DNA from: Volutella citrinella
Taxonomy: Eukaryota > Ascomycota > Sordariomycetes > Hypocreales > Nectriaceae
Direction of reading: 5' to 3'
Assembly: GCA_034401135.1 (NCBI GenBank)
Contig: JAWZSP010000005.1
Location: 2,232,001-2,296,000 of the forward strand
Length of the DNA stretch: 64,000 nt
Of this stretch, positions 1-10,835 are shown one piece after another; positions within the stretch are counted from its first letter, which is position 1, and the number at the start of each line of letters is the position of its first letter. The notes under the pieces are model-generated. The model saw only the letters and a program-made list of their open reading frames with translations. It was not told the DNA's origin and did no database searches. A program made the translations under genes and the position numbers.

Positions 1-1664
1 AGGGAGGCGCAGAGAAATCAAACCAGCCCCCCTTCTCTTGTTGGGCATGCTGAGTCCCTTGGGAGGGTTGCTCACGCGAGCACCTCCACGCCTTGTTCAG
101 CGCTGACGAGAAGTCGCCGTCTCCCACGTGGATCTATTGGAGGGTGTCGTCACGGGGGGCACTGGGCTATTGAAACACGAGCCCAATAGTATTGCGAACA
201 GAGGTGCTGCGCCGGGTGCCTGCTTCACGGCCGTGACCTCCTTCTGCTCTCCTGCCTGCCTGATGCTTCAAGACAAAGGAGAGGGCTATACCGTCAGCTG
301 CGAATGGTAGCGGCATCCGATGCAAACTGGCTGGACCCTGTTGCTAGGAGCAGTCTAGCACCGTCCGCGTGGGGCAATGGATGGGTGGGATGAGTTTTTC
401 GTTCGGGGCCGAACCAGACTCGAGATGCGACCTTGATGGCCTCGTGCCCAGCCCAGGAGGGGAACTTTGCATTCAGGCTCCATAGAAGTTGGAGCGTCAG
501 TGGGCAAGCCGTTCAAATGACGCACACCCGTCTTCTGGTTGCCTTTGTCTGCCGCCTTGAGGGATTGTTGGGGATATTGTGGGCAACAGAGAAGTGCGAG
601 GTATACAAACTTCTGCTGGCCCATTCTGCCTGAAGGCAACTTCTTACTAAGTAATTGACTGTACCGAGCTCCAAGTCCTTGAGACACCCACTCACGGGGA
701 CATGTGTGACTGACATGGGCGTTGGATCGATCGGACCCACCATGCAGCGAATGAAACCACAGCCAGGCCTTGCTCGGCATGGAGACAATCGCACAGTCAG
801 ACAACCAGGACCATCAGAGCCAAGTCACCCGGAGCCTGGTGTCGTGTGCCTCTCAGACAAGATTGCCCCCCATACCAGACCATAGTCCCCATGCCGGCCC
901 CGTCGAGCCTCTCCGTCCCCGCCTGCCATCGACACACGTGTAGGCCCCGGTTCCCAAGATTGGCTGTGCGTCTGGGTGTTTGGTCGTTTGGAGGCGCCGC
1001 CCGGCACAAGCCCCTCCGCACATCCAGTGTGAGGAGCGCCGTCTTAGCTGGGAGGGGCTGTGGGCTGGTGCCTCTCACATCCCGACTTTGATACAAAAAG
1101 CCATGTCGCTGCCATCCATTCCGATGCTCCAGAATCCTGTTCGTCTATTTCGCCTGCTAGCGAGCACAAGAGAGACCAAATATCCGAGAGCCCCCGATCC
1201 TGGACCTTCCCTACACCGCCAGTGGGGTCCCCCAAGACATCTTTTTTCATCATTTTTTTTTTCCGTCCTGCTAGCGTTTGCCTGTTTAGGTCGCCTTAAT
1301 TCCCCTGGAGCCTGTGGATGGTTGGCCTGTCGTCCAGTGAATGGACCGGCGCGTCACGCTTGCCCGCGCCTCGGACCCCTGTTTCCTTCCCTGCTTAGCA
1401 GCGCCCAGCTGGGAGGGAATGACCTCACGCCTCACCGCGCCTACGAAAGCCATTAGTGCACCACGACGTTCCTGCCAATAGGACCATCAGTCAACGTCGG
1501 ACTTGCCGTGCGGCGGCTCATTTGTCGCAGGCATTTGAGCACACTTCCAGCATTCTGCCTTAGGCGGTAATCGGGCTGCGCACAACGCTTCAATCGTCTA
1601 CCTACCTTTTGACGAGAGCCCGAAACACATCCCTTCGAATCGCATTGTCCTTCAAACCCTGAAG
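1..1664. other. gene-free left flank and Ppn1 promoter
   Basis: No open frame here resembles a known protein, and the short frames on both strands overlap each other without codon bias. The part just before position 1665 is presumably the promoter and 5' leader of the endopolyphosphatase gene. A run of about ten T residues lies near 1253-1262. Nothing else is recognised. Confidence 0.5.
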
Positions 1665-3957
1665 ATGCTGCCGCTCGCCAGCCCCAACCTGCTGGTGGCA
1701 GCCGCCGCATTCCTCCTCCCCGGAGCCCTCTCGTCACCAATCCTTGATGCCGCGCAAGTCGTCCTCGATTCCGCTCAGGCTGGCCCAGCCAGCGATGCCA
1801 CATCCTCCGCGACCCCGCAGAGGAAGCTGCAGGGCAAGTTCCTGCATATCACAGGTACGTTGCGTTGTGTACGCTAGATGGATGCAAGATGCAAGATAAG
1901 GAGCGCCCGCACGTTGCACTTCGGAGAGTTTGTGCGGTGCCCGCCTATGATGCAGACGCTGTGCCTTGCCTTTGCGGGTAGGCAGGCACAGCGGCAAGGA
2001 GGGTTGTGGTGGAGGTGGGCAAACTCAATCCAGCGCGCACCATGCTCACACTGTTATCCATTCTCTAGATTTCCATCCCGACGAATACTACAAGGTCCAC
2101 AGCTCGACCGACGAGGACATCGCATGCCATCGAAAAAAAGGCGTTGCCGGCACCTACGGCGCCGAGACTTCCGATTGCGATTCGCCGCTTTCTCTTGTCG
2201 ATGCAACACTCGACTGGATCCGCGACTATGTTAAAGATGATGTCGACTTCGTCGTCTGGACTGGTGACACTGCTCGCCATGACAGTGACGAGAAACTCCC
2301 CAGAAACGCCTCCCAGGTTCTCGACATGAACCGCCTGATCACACAGAAAGTAATCGACACATTCTCTAGTGATGGCCAGCTTTCCATCCCCGTGATTCCT
2401 ACGTTTGGAAACAACGACTTCCTCCCGCACAACATTTTCTACCCTGGCCCCAACGATTGGCTACAGTCCTACAGTCAGATTTGGAAGCGCTTTATCCCCG
2501 AGGAACAGCGACATGCCTTTGCATTTGGCGGCTGGTTTGAGGTCGAGGTTATCCCAAACCACCTCTCAGTCTTTAGCCTCAATACCATGTACTTTTTCGA
2601 CCGAAATGCTGCTGTCGACGGCTGCGCCGAGCCCACCGAACCCGGCTTCAAACATATGGAATGGCTATCTATCCAGCTACAGCGACTCCGCGAACGCGGC
2701 ATGAAGGCTATTCTGATCGGCCACGTGCCTCCCGCCAGAACTGCCAGCAAGCAGCTGTGGGATGAGACCTGCTGGCAGAAGTATACCTTGTGGCTGAAGC
2801 AGTTTCGAGATGTTGTCACAGCCTCGGTGTATGGCCACATGAACATTGACCATTTCCTGCTTCAGGATACCAAGGAGATTGACCTTAGTCTTTACAACGA
2901 CGAATCTCTTCGTTTCCCCATTACCGAGCAGTTCAATACTGAATCCAAGGGCGACTACCTCCAGGAGCTACGAGATATCTGGTCCGAATTGCCTTCCTCC
3001 GCCGCTGGTGTCCTGAACGATGATGTGGAGGACCAGGGGAAGAAGAAGAAGAAACGCTACCGGAAGATTGGGGGCAAGTATGCCCAGAGATACCAGCTGT
3101 CCTACATCAGCCCCAGTGTCGTTCCCAACTTTTTCCCAACCATCCGCATCTTGGAGTACAACATTACTGGCCTCGAGGATGCACCGGTCTGGGCTGATGC
3201 CTCTAACGTGCAGGAGAATGTCGACTCTGATTTCGCCCTGCCATGGGAATCTACTGCATCAGAAAAGGATGACGATGAAGTTCACAAAGAATTGCGACGA
3301 GAGGTCGACGCTGAGCGCAAGCACAGGAAGAAACACAGAGGCAAGAAGGGCGGCAAAAAGAAGAAGCCCAAGCATCCGAACCTTGTCATGCCTGAAGGGC
3401 CAGCCAAGGGATCAATCCCTGGTCCTGCCTATTTCCCTCAGACTTTGACGCTCACCGGATATACGCAGTACTTTGCGAATCTGACGTACATCAACAACGA
3501 CATGGTTGATCACTCCAAATGGCGTAATGGCGACTTCAGCGACCGCGAACCGCCGGCGAACAAGCCTGAGCCACTACCTTTCAATTTCCAGGTCGCCTAC
3601 AGTACCTTTACAGATAAGATTTTCAAGCTCTCCGACCTCACGGTTCGGAGCTATCTGAAGCTGGCCTATAGAATTGCCAAGGCAGAAGGCAAGAAGGGCA
3701 AGAACAAATCCCTAGAAACCCAGCCTGACGAGGAGTCGGCAGGCGAGGACGAATTAGACGACGATTTCGACAACGATTTCGACGACGACTTTGAGGAGAC
3801 TCTGGATGACGACCCAGAAGCCCACAGCCCGGAAGCCGGCGACAATGGAGGGTTTGAACAGAGCGGCAAGAAGAATAACAAAGTCTGGATGCACTTTCTG
3901 AACCACGCCTTTGTCGGGACGGTCCCAGAGAAAGAGCTCAGCAAGATGGACCAGTAA
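1665..3957 (+). CDS. PPN1: vacuolar endopolyphosphatase (Ppn1 family)
   Basis: Exons 1665-1854 and 2069-3957 join to 692 residues; the 214-bp intron has GTACGT and CTAG ends. The protein is a calcineurin-type metallophosphoesterase that cleaves inorganic polyphosphate internally, in yeast in the vacuole. Residues 1-25 form a hydrophobic signal or anchor segment. The metal-site blocks are in order: D64-F-H66 (rebuilt across the splice junction), WTGDTARHD, GNND, LIGHVPP and YGHMNIDH. The splice is strongly supported because it recreates the first block. Three charged low-complexity inserts interrupt the C-terminal half: a Lys run near 3040-3056, a Lys/Arg/His-rich stretch near 3290-3375, and an Asp/Glu-rich stretch near 3727-3815. 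The yeast enzyme is matured by vacuolar proteolysis, and these exposed inserts could be the processed parts (inference). Family assignment is secure. Confidence 0.95.
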
Positions 3958-4857
3958 TGACGGCATGGGAGATTATTGTTTTTCTTACCCTGGTTTTAAT
4001 GTCTGCACAGCCAGCAACGTCTTACGGAAGGGGGCCCTTGGCTTCCCATCTGTTTCTTTCGTCCTGCATCCACCGGCGTTTTGAGCATGGGAATTGGCGT
4101 GTCTGATATTTGGGTATTGGTTGCATTTGCATGCATAGAGATCCGTCGGCGGAGCCGTACGTCTCATTGGGAACTCCGGTGATTTATACCCGGTGATGGA
4201 GGCTCGACGGATTTAAGTTATAGGGACTAGAGTTGCATCTTTTCGCGCTTGGCTTCTACGAGAATTTTGATTTTAAGGAATAGATACGAGCAGTACTATT
4301 GCATGTCTGCGCACGTCCCAGAATACACAGACTACCAAGCAACCTTGTACCGCCCGTTGGGCGGTTCCGATGCCAAAACAGGTGAATATGCGTGTATGCC
4401 ATTGTTCTAAGTGACGACAGGCTCAATGGGAACCAGTAGAATCTATTTGCTAGCCAACGATTGCTTGGACATGTTGTCAAGCGTATGGGGCGCCACCCAG
4501 ATGCATATCCCCAAGTACAAGTATGGGTACTCCATATATTTTAATTATATATGAATGCAATATTACTAGTATTTAACATATGCCTACCGCCTGTTCAGCT
4601 CCAGTCGCCATTCCCAGCCTTCATTATATTAAACGTAGTAGAAAATGCATACAGCCCGCTTTGACAAGAGAAAGGGTATCAGCGAATGTAGCGGCTCTGC
4701 AGCCCAAGTCCGAATCACAATATTTTTGCTGCCTCATTCGACGTCATCATCACCAAGTTCGGGCACCGAGATGCCTGCTCCTTCGGTTGCACACTGCACG
4801 AGGTGCCATTCAGCAACACGTACTGAAGCGCCTACCGTGTACACATTTTGGTAGGGC
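3958..4857. other. 3' region between convergent genes
   Basis: This stretch lies between the stop codons of two convergent genes and no coding frame is recognised. It contains the 3' UTRs of both. An AT-rich patch at about 4530-4580 could hold polyadenylation signals for either strand. Confidence 0.5.
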
Positions 4858-5508
4858 TCACCTCCCCAGGGTCAATCGCCCCGGATCCGCGCCGCTCACA
4901 CCTACAATCTCCTTTCCATTGCGCCAGCTGAAGGCCGGGAGAACAATGGCGATGAGGAGCACTAGCATGGCAAAGCGCTGAGATCCCCCAATAGGTCCGG
5001 TTGATGCTCCTGACGTGCTCTTGATTCTGGGTCGACCCTTGGAACTCGCGATCCTATTGTAAAACGCGGGGAATGAGAACTGTCTCGTCCGCTTTTGCTC
5101 TTCATGAGGTCCAGAGCCATCATGGCGACCATTGGCATCATCGTCATTCTCTTCGTCGAGGTGGTGGAGCTCCCGGTCCCCAAGCCCAGAGGTTGCCGAT
5201 GCCGATTCAAGATTTCGAAAACTATCTCCTTCTTCAGGACGGATCGCGTGATGCTCTTGTTGTCGTGGCGGACTGAATTCGATGGAAGGCGGCAGAGGTG
5301 CAACTTCATCTAGGCCCACCTCCTTGAATACAGACGTCCTGCCCTTCTTGATGTTGCTCTTCATCATGAAGGACGATGAATGGAAGTTGGAGCTCTCTCG
5401 AAGCCGGTCTGAAGTTCGTTGGGAATTGAATCGCGGGCGCGCAGGTACAGCGAGGCCTTGCATCTGAAGGCCCATCTCGGCAGCAGCAGGTTCGCCCAAG
5501 GCTGTCAT
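4858..5508 (-). CDS. conserved unknown protein with C-terminal membrane anchor
   Basis: A single-exon frame of 216 residues. I do not recognise a named domain, but the N-terminal part (RFNSQRTSDRLRESSNFHSS, then a Lys-rich segment and TSVFKEVGL) looks like a motif conserved among filamentous ascomycetes; this is from memory and unverified. The middle is acidic and apparently disordered (LDEENDDDAN). One hydrophobic segment near residues 180-194 (AMLVLLIAIVLPAF) is followed by about 22 residues, and there is no signal peptide. The topology fits a tail-anchored or single-pass protein with its bulk in the cytosol. The Arg/Ser-rich start could carry phosphorylation sites. Its function is unknown. 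The first Met is used, since nothing coding is seen upstream. Confidence 0.75.
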   Translation of the reverse strand: MTALGEPAAAEMGLQMQGLAVPARPRFNSQRTSDRLRESSNFHSSSFMMKSNIKKGRTSVFKEVGLDEVAPLPPSIEFSPPRQQEHHAIRPEEGDSFRNLESASATSGLGDRELHHLDEENDDDANGRHDGSGPHEEQKRTRQFSFPAFYNRIASSKGRPRIKSTSGASTGPIGGSQRFAMLVLLIAIVLPAFSWRNGKEIVGVSGADPGRLTLGR

Positions 5509-7278
5509 TATGGCTAGGAATATGATAATGTGGTGGCAACCAGGTGCAACACAAACGACGAGCGTCTTGGAGATCGCCGGGGCCTATGATGTAGCCGCCA
5601 GTGGGAGAGGGCTCAAAGCCGACAAGGGTGCCGTACCGCCACAGCAGCACGAGAAGCGGTTGGGTGGTCTAGAAGTTGCTCCGAGGATGGCATTAGGGAC
5701 GCTCCTCTTTCATAGAGAGTGCCAGAAAAGATGACCCGGCCAGATGGGTGGTGTAGGGCCCTGGGAGGGTTGGACATTTTATCAGCGCCAACACCGTCCA
5801 CGGCAGACCGAACAAGGCGGCCATGACAATAAGACGCCGAGGATCTGCGTCCAAGGCTTAGCAGACACGTTCCCCTGCGGCCCCATGCGTGAGATGGCGG
5901 TCGGCGACACTAGTTGCCAACGCGAGCGAAGACATTGATCAGTGAAGCAGGCTGCCCACCCTGTTTCTCCGTCGACGGTTCGCGCATAAGAATCGCGCAC
6001 CAACGGCTGAATTAGTGCTTTGGTGCGCCCTCGGAATCACCGCTGGCCTTGACACAGAGGCAACGCTGCTCGTTGCCTGATCTGTCCTGGCGGTTCTGTC
6101 CAAGTCTCGGTAGCGATTGGGCAGCCAGGGTGTGGCGATGACCTCACCTTGGCTCGGTCCGACCCCAAAGTAACTCGTAGCTCTTAGGCGGCCAGGGCCA
6201 TGAGGATGGTTGAAACTGGAGGTGCATCAATCAATCGGCAAGAGGGGGCCGGGGGGGTGGTCTTGGGCCAGTTAGTACATCCCCATATTCCAGGATTGCC
6301 ATCCACATGGTTGCGAGAAGCAAGTGTGGTTGCCTATAGTCTTCCAGTGCTAATGCTATTGACGTCAGCCCAGGGAGCCGTGCGCACACTGTGACTCCTC
6401 CAACGATGTAGCACTAAGGGTCGTCAGATGCCACACATATAGACAGTGCGTCGTGCTTGCTTCTGCACTGTCGTCTTTACCGCGCGTTGCAATGCCCTGT
6501 ATGGACGTTCCATCCGCCCGGCTCTACTACAGAACACCGAGTGCAGCAGGTTTTCTCATTCCAGCGGCCTCAATGCCTTCCCTCTCGGCCTTTCAGTCTC
6601 TACGCTCATTCTTCTCGTGCTTCGGCCATCTACTCCATCCATGGTCCACCGCCACCGTGGATCCGTGGATTGGACGCTTAATTAGGTCGTCAGGTTTAGC
6701 CTGTCGATCCTCCATTTCAGCTGTTTAAATTTACATGCTGTTTCGGCTCGATTGGGGGCTGCCACACAAAAAGCTGTTGCTATTGCTCCGCCAGCTTGGA
6801 GCACAGCCACAACCTCGAGTGAACGCCACTGGCCACCTGGCGATCATCTCGTGTTCGCGGTCGCATGCCCTACAGATCCCATCTAGTGCTCAAGATCTGC
6901 TGTTTTTAACTCATCTTAGCTTTGATGGGTACGAGAATACGGAAGGGGTTTGGAGATGAGGCAGCTCGGTGAGCTCCGAGGTTGGCTCGTCAAAGGCCTC
7001 CAGCTGACTGAGACCACTGCAATTGATGACCATCGTATTGAAGCCCAAAGCATGTCGCCAATTATAGAACACTTTCCCAAGTTCCTCTCGAAATTGATCA
7101 CCCAATTGATAACATCAGAAATCCGATACCCTTTCTGCTGCGTTTCGTGTACGAAAAGCCGCTTCGTCAAGTCATTATATACCTTGCGCTCTGCTTGTAA
7201 ACCCAACGACGTCTTGAGACAATTTCTATGCCCGGTATTGGCGCCTTCTAAATACAGTAGCCTCAAGAGACCGAATGT
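5509..7278. other. intergenic, no gene recognised
   Basis: About 1.8 kb between the start of the anchored unknown gene (-) and the end of the Zn2Cys6 gene (-). Short frames on both strands show no family resemblance. It presumably contains the promoter of the 4858-5508 gene and the 3' UTR of the regulator. Nothing else is seen. Confidence 0.45.
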
Positions 7279-9069
7279 TCAAGGTGCCACTGGTTCCTCA
7301 TCTACCTCAACCAGTTCCATGACGGGGGAAAGCGCCTCGGGTGGGAGTAGCGAGATTGCAGGTCTCACTCTGAGCGCCTGCCTGATGCCTACTTCACTTC
7401 CCATGTGCCACAGCATGCGTTTCGCAACCTCTCTTTGAGCTGCCAAGCTCGAGGATGCCATGTAGATGGCCGAAAGCGGCCAGATGAGCTTCAAGGCGTC
7501 GAATAACGTCTTGGGGGTATCGCTCCGCAGCCCGACAGGGTCAAAGAAGGGCGGCAGGTTGTTCAAGATCTCCTGGGCTGCACTTCTAACGCGAACCAAG
7601 CAGTGGATACGGAAAACCCGCAGGACCTCGAGTGGGATGGGCATGTCGGGGTGGTGGGATAGAAAATTTGAGAATGCCTGAAAGAGGTGATATGCTTTGA
7701 CACAGGCGGCGACGTACGAGTTTCGCATATATGGATCTAAAAAGTCATTATTATATGTATGTGATGCCTCGAATACTGTCAAGTCGTGCTCGGTCTGAGT
7801 CATGATTCTGACCAAGTCGTAGTATTGGTCCGCAGCAGCTGTATAGTCGCTACTGCGTAGGATTGAGAAGATGCGTGCTTGCACGTGGGCGATTTTAATT
7901 ATCAGTCTGCTGATACAGAGCCCAACTGCTTCGTCAGGGGACAGTGTCTGCTCAATAACGTCCAACCACTCCTTGGATTCGGGAGGACATTCCGTATTCA
8001 TGATAAGACATTGCACTTGCTGTACGACGCTGGTAAGCTGGCTTCCACTTCACGGAATTGATCATCCTGGGACCTACCACCATGGTGTATGCTGTCCAGA
8101 ACCCCGCTCGGCCGTTGGGTGTGAACAAGGACGAGATCCCCCGTGCTTTGAGAATACTGTAGAGGCCTCTGACGTGAGAAACCCAGGGGTTCAGGACTTC
8201 TTCAGTGCTGATGGATCCAATGAGAAGCTAGGTCGGTCAGAGCGGCGATCGGTAAGCCAGACAAAGTGAGACTCACTTCATAGTTTGTGAGAATCCACAC
8301 CGTCACCAGGACGTCATCACGAAGTGGCCCCTCGGGGCTGCTCAACGCTGTACTGACAGCGCTCAGAGTTTTGCCGAGAAAGGTGCCCAACTCGCGCTCA
8401 GTCTCTCTAGCCGAGTCATTGTAGATGCATGTAGAGTAGCGCATGTTTGTCACATAGGTTCGGGCAAATAGATGAGCAGCCCAAGCCAGCGGGCCATCCG
8501 TCGGAGCCTGGCGATAGACGTCGCCGATGAGGTCGAGAGAACCGTAGACATTCAACAGGATGGGAATAGAGTGTATTTTCCAATGCTCGGAAAGCGGTTT
8601 TGGAACATTGATTGTTTCGCTTCCCATGAGCTGCAGAAACGCCCAAGGGTTGGAGGCACGAGACAGGACAAGATCCTGACTAGTCTCATCTTCATTAGAC
8701 GAATGGGACGGCGTTGAACTTGCAGATGGAGTGACGGTGTTCTCTCCGGGGCTGCTTGATTTCTGCCCAGGTGCCCGTTTCTTGCGTTTCTTGACAGCAG
8801 CTGTACTAACGTTGCGAAACACGAGATCCTGTTGATCCCGGTAGCCCGGGCACTCGGCACCGTACTTGACACATCTCTGGCAGGCCGGTCGGGCAAGATC
8901 GCACTAGAGGTAGCGACGGTTACATCATTGCACACTTGGAAACTCGCGGTGGCGGGAGGTAGATAGATGCCGGGAGAGTAGGATCGAGGATGAAGCATCA
9001 CGGACGAACCTTTACACGACGTTTCCGACAGAGGTGGCAGTCCTTGCTGGGCTTCCCAGTGTTGGGCAT
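7279..9069 (-). CDS. Zn2Cys6 binuclear-cluster transcription factor
   Basis: Four exons (9069-9010, 8903-8277, 8227-8078, 8019-7279) join to 525 residues. Introns are 106, 49 and 58 bp. Exon 1 supplies the first half of the DNA-binding cluster and exon 2 the second half. Together they give a perfect C-x2-C-x6-C-x6-C-x2-C-x6-C pattern at C11, C14, C21, C28, C31 and C38, followed by the basic linker KKRKKR. The first intron sits between RRVK and CD, as in many members of this family. The rest is helical and fits the fungal transcription-factor middle-homology region. Such proteins bind CGG half-sites and regulate metabolic genes, but the target is unknown and neighbours give no clue. The first donor (GTTCGT) is not the commonest form, but the zinc cluster requires this join. 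The exon 3/4 boundaries are inferred from frame and splice consensus. Confidence 0.88.
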
Positions 9070-10316
9070 GGCATTAAAATACAAGGCCGGGATCGAATAA
9101 GGCCACACTGCCCGCTCTCACATTTGCATGGAGTTTGAGGTCGGAGTGAGAGTCGAAAGAGGCAATCGTGACGAGGCGTTGGAGTGGCGGGCTGACGCTG
9201 ACAGGAGGTACTAGCCAAATATGGCTTAGCCCAGTCAAGCCACAGCTTTCAGCCAGACCTGATTGATAATGGACATTCGACTGGCCAGCTGAGGCTGATG
9301 TCCTCTCCAACCGCTCTACTACGTAATACTCGGGTCATCAATTGAGCTTGGCCTTGCCGTCCGTCGCCCAATCCCGGAATGGCCAGTCAGTTGCCTGTCT
9401 CTTTTCCAGTCCATGCCGCGAAAGCAGCTGCAGGAATTAATTAATTCGGCGGTTCACCAGCCAGCGCCCCACCCGTGCCGGTCTTGATGACAAAGCGAAT
9501 GAGGGGTATGCTCCAGCCTGACACCCAGACAGAATCCCAAACGCTACATGCCGGCAGGTGCTTTGATAAATGTCGTATTATCAGAGGAATACGACAGCAC
9601 GCCTGACCCGAGGGAAACGGAAACCGTGTCTAGAGCTAGCTCGTGTCGAACTGATTGGCCGCCTAACAACCAAGCTACTAAGCAGCTGGTCGATTACAAT
9701 TATGCCTATCCCGTCCTCCATCCCACTCGTCCCCGCTCCCCCCTCCTCGAGCAGCATCCCAGTCCCTTTCAGTCCAACCATGCCATCACGATGCGGATCT
9801 CGGACGGTCGGACCCGACGTTCCGCACCATCCCAAGGCCATCCTCCGGCCCTCAGTGGCTGGTTCGTGAGTGATGTATCCATCCACCGCTATGCTCAACC
9901 GCCCAACGCAGGCTCCACATGTTTCAACCGGCGCCATGCTAAGTGCCGAATTACTAATACACATCAGGCCGTGTTGCGAGGAAGCCTCTAGCAACATTAG
10001 CCGACTAACGTAAGCAACTTCTCGGACTGGCCTGGGCGGTGAGGGAATCCGCCTGGAGTGGGCGTGTGCTGGCGTGTGCTACATCGTGCTAGTCAGGGGA
10101 AGTGAGGAGAGGGGGGCTGGCAGACGAGAAGGAGGAGGAGGGGTTTTCTTTTGATGCGAGTCGACATACGGATACTAGTTATTATATATACAGTTAGATT
10201 CCTGCCCCCCAAAAGCCTATCTTCTCCCACAGCACGCCATCAAACCCTTGAATCAACACATCCACTCACTTGCCACTTCTTCCCCCATCCTCCCCACACA
10301 CACTCAATCAGTCACC
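9070..10316. other. divergent promoter region
   Basis: This 1.25 kb separates the start codons of the Zn2Cys6 gene (-) and the DUF1993 gene (+), so it probably holds promoters for both. Overlapping frames at 9548-9997 on both strands look like chance. The right end has a TATA-like stretch and a long C/T/A-rich leader before the ATG at 10317. Confidence 0.5.
10183..10190 (+). promoter_or_regulatory. TATA-like box of the DUF1993 gene
   Basis: TATATATA lies 127 bp before the ATG at 10317 and is followed by a pyrimidine- and CA-rich leader. Position and context fit a core promoter. Few other genes in the window have so clear a TATA element, which suggests inducible or strong expression (inference). 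Confidence 0.5.
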
Positions 10317-10835
10317 ATGAGCTACACTCTGTACGACGCCTCCATCGTCCAGGCCCGGGACGCCCTCAAGTCCCTGTCGGCCATCCTGACCAAGGCCGCC
10401 GAGCACCCCAAGGCCGCCGAGTTCCCCGGCACCAAGCTCTACGAGGACATGCTCCCCTTTGCCTTCCAGGTCTTCATGGTCACCGACACCGCCCAGAAGC
10501 TCGCTGCCCGCACCACCGGCGCTGAGCCCCTCGAGATGGGCCGTGACCTCAACTCCATTGCCGACATGCAGGCCCGCATCCAGCAGGTCCAGGACATCCT
10601 CGCCAAGGTCGACAAGGAGACGGTCAACAGCCGCGCCGACGTCGAGGTCACCACCTTCATCGCCCCCGGCAAGTCCGTCCAGCTCCTCAGCAAGAACTAC
10701 GTCAACGGCTACGCCATGCCCAACATCTTCTTCCACCTCAGCACCGCCTACGCCATCCTGCGAAAGGAGGGCGTCCCCCTGGGCAAGACCGACTACCTCA
10801 TGAGCTTCCTCGCCCAGTACCTCCCCCAGGCTTAA
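10317..10835 (+). CDS. DUF1993 family protein
   Basis: A single-exon protein of 172 residues. It is helical throughout and fits the DUF1993 family, small proteins of bacteria and fungi that resemble four-helix DinB-like bundles; no enzymatic role is established. Recognisable parts are the N-terminal YTLYDASIVQ block, a central RDLNSIADMQ helix, and the NIFFHLSTAYAILRKEGVPL segment near the C-terminus, with GKTDYL close to the end. The ATG at 10317 (context CACCATGAG) is preferred over an in-frame upstream ATG at 10248, which lies in the CA/CT-rich leader and would add 23 unrelated residues. Third positions are almost all G or C, unlike its flanks, which suggests high expression. Confidence 0.85.
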   Translation: MSYTLYDASIVQARDALKSLSAILTKAAEHPKAAEFPGTKLYEDMLPFAFQVFMVTDTAQKLAARTTGAEPLEMGRDLNSIADMQARIQQVQDILAKVDKETVNSRADVEVTTFIAPGKSVQLLSKNYVNGYAMPNIFFHLSTAYAILRKEGVPLGKTDYLMSFLAQYLPQA

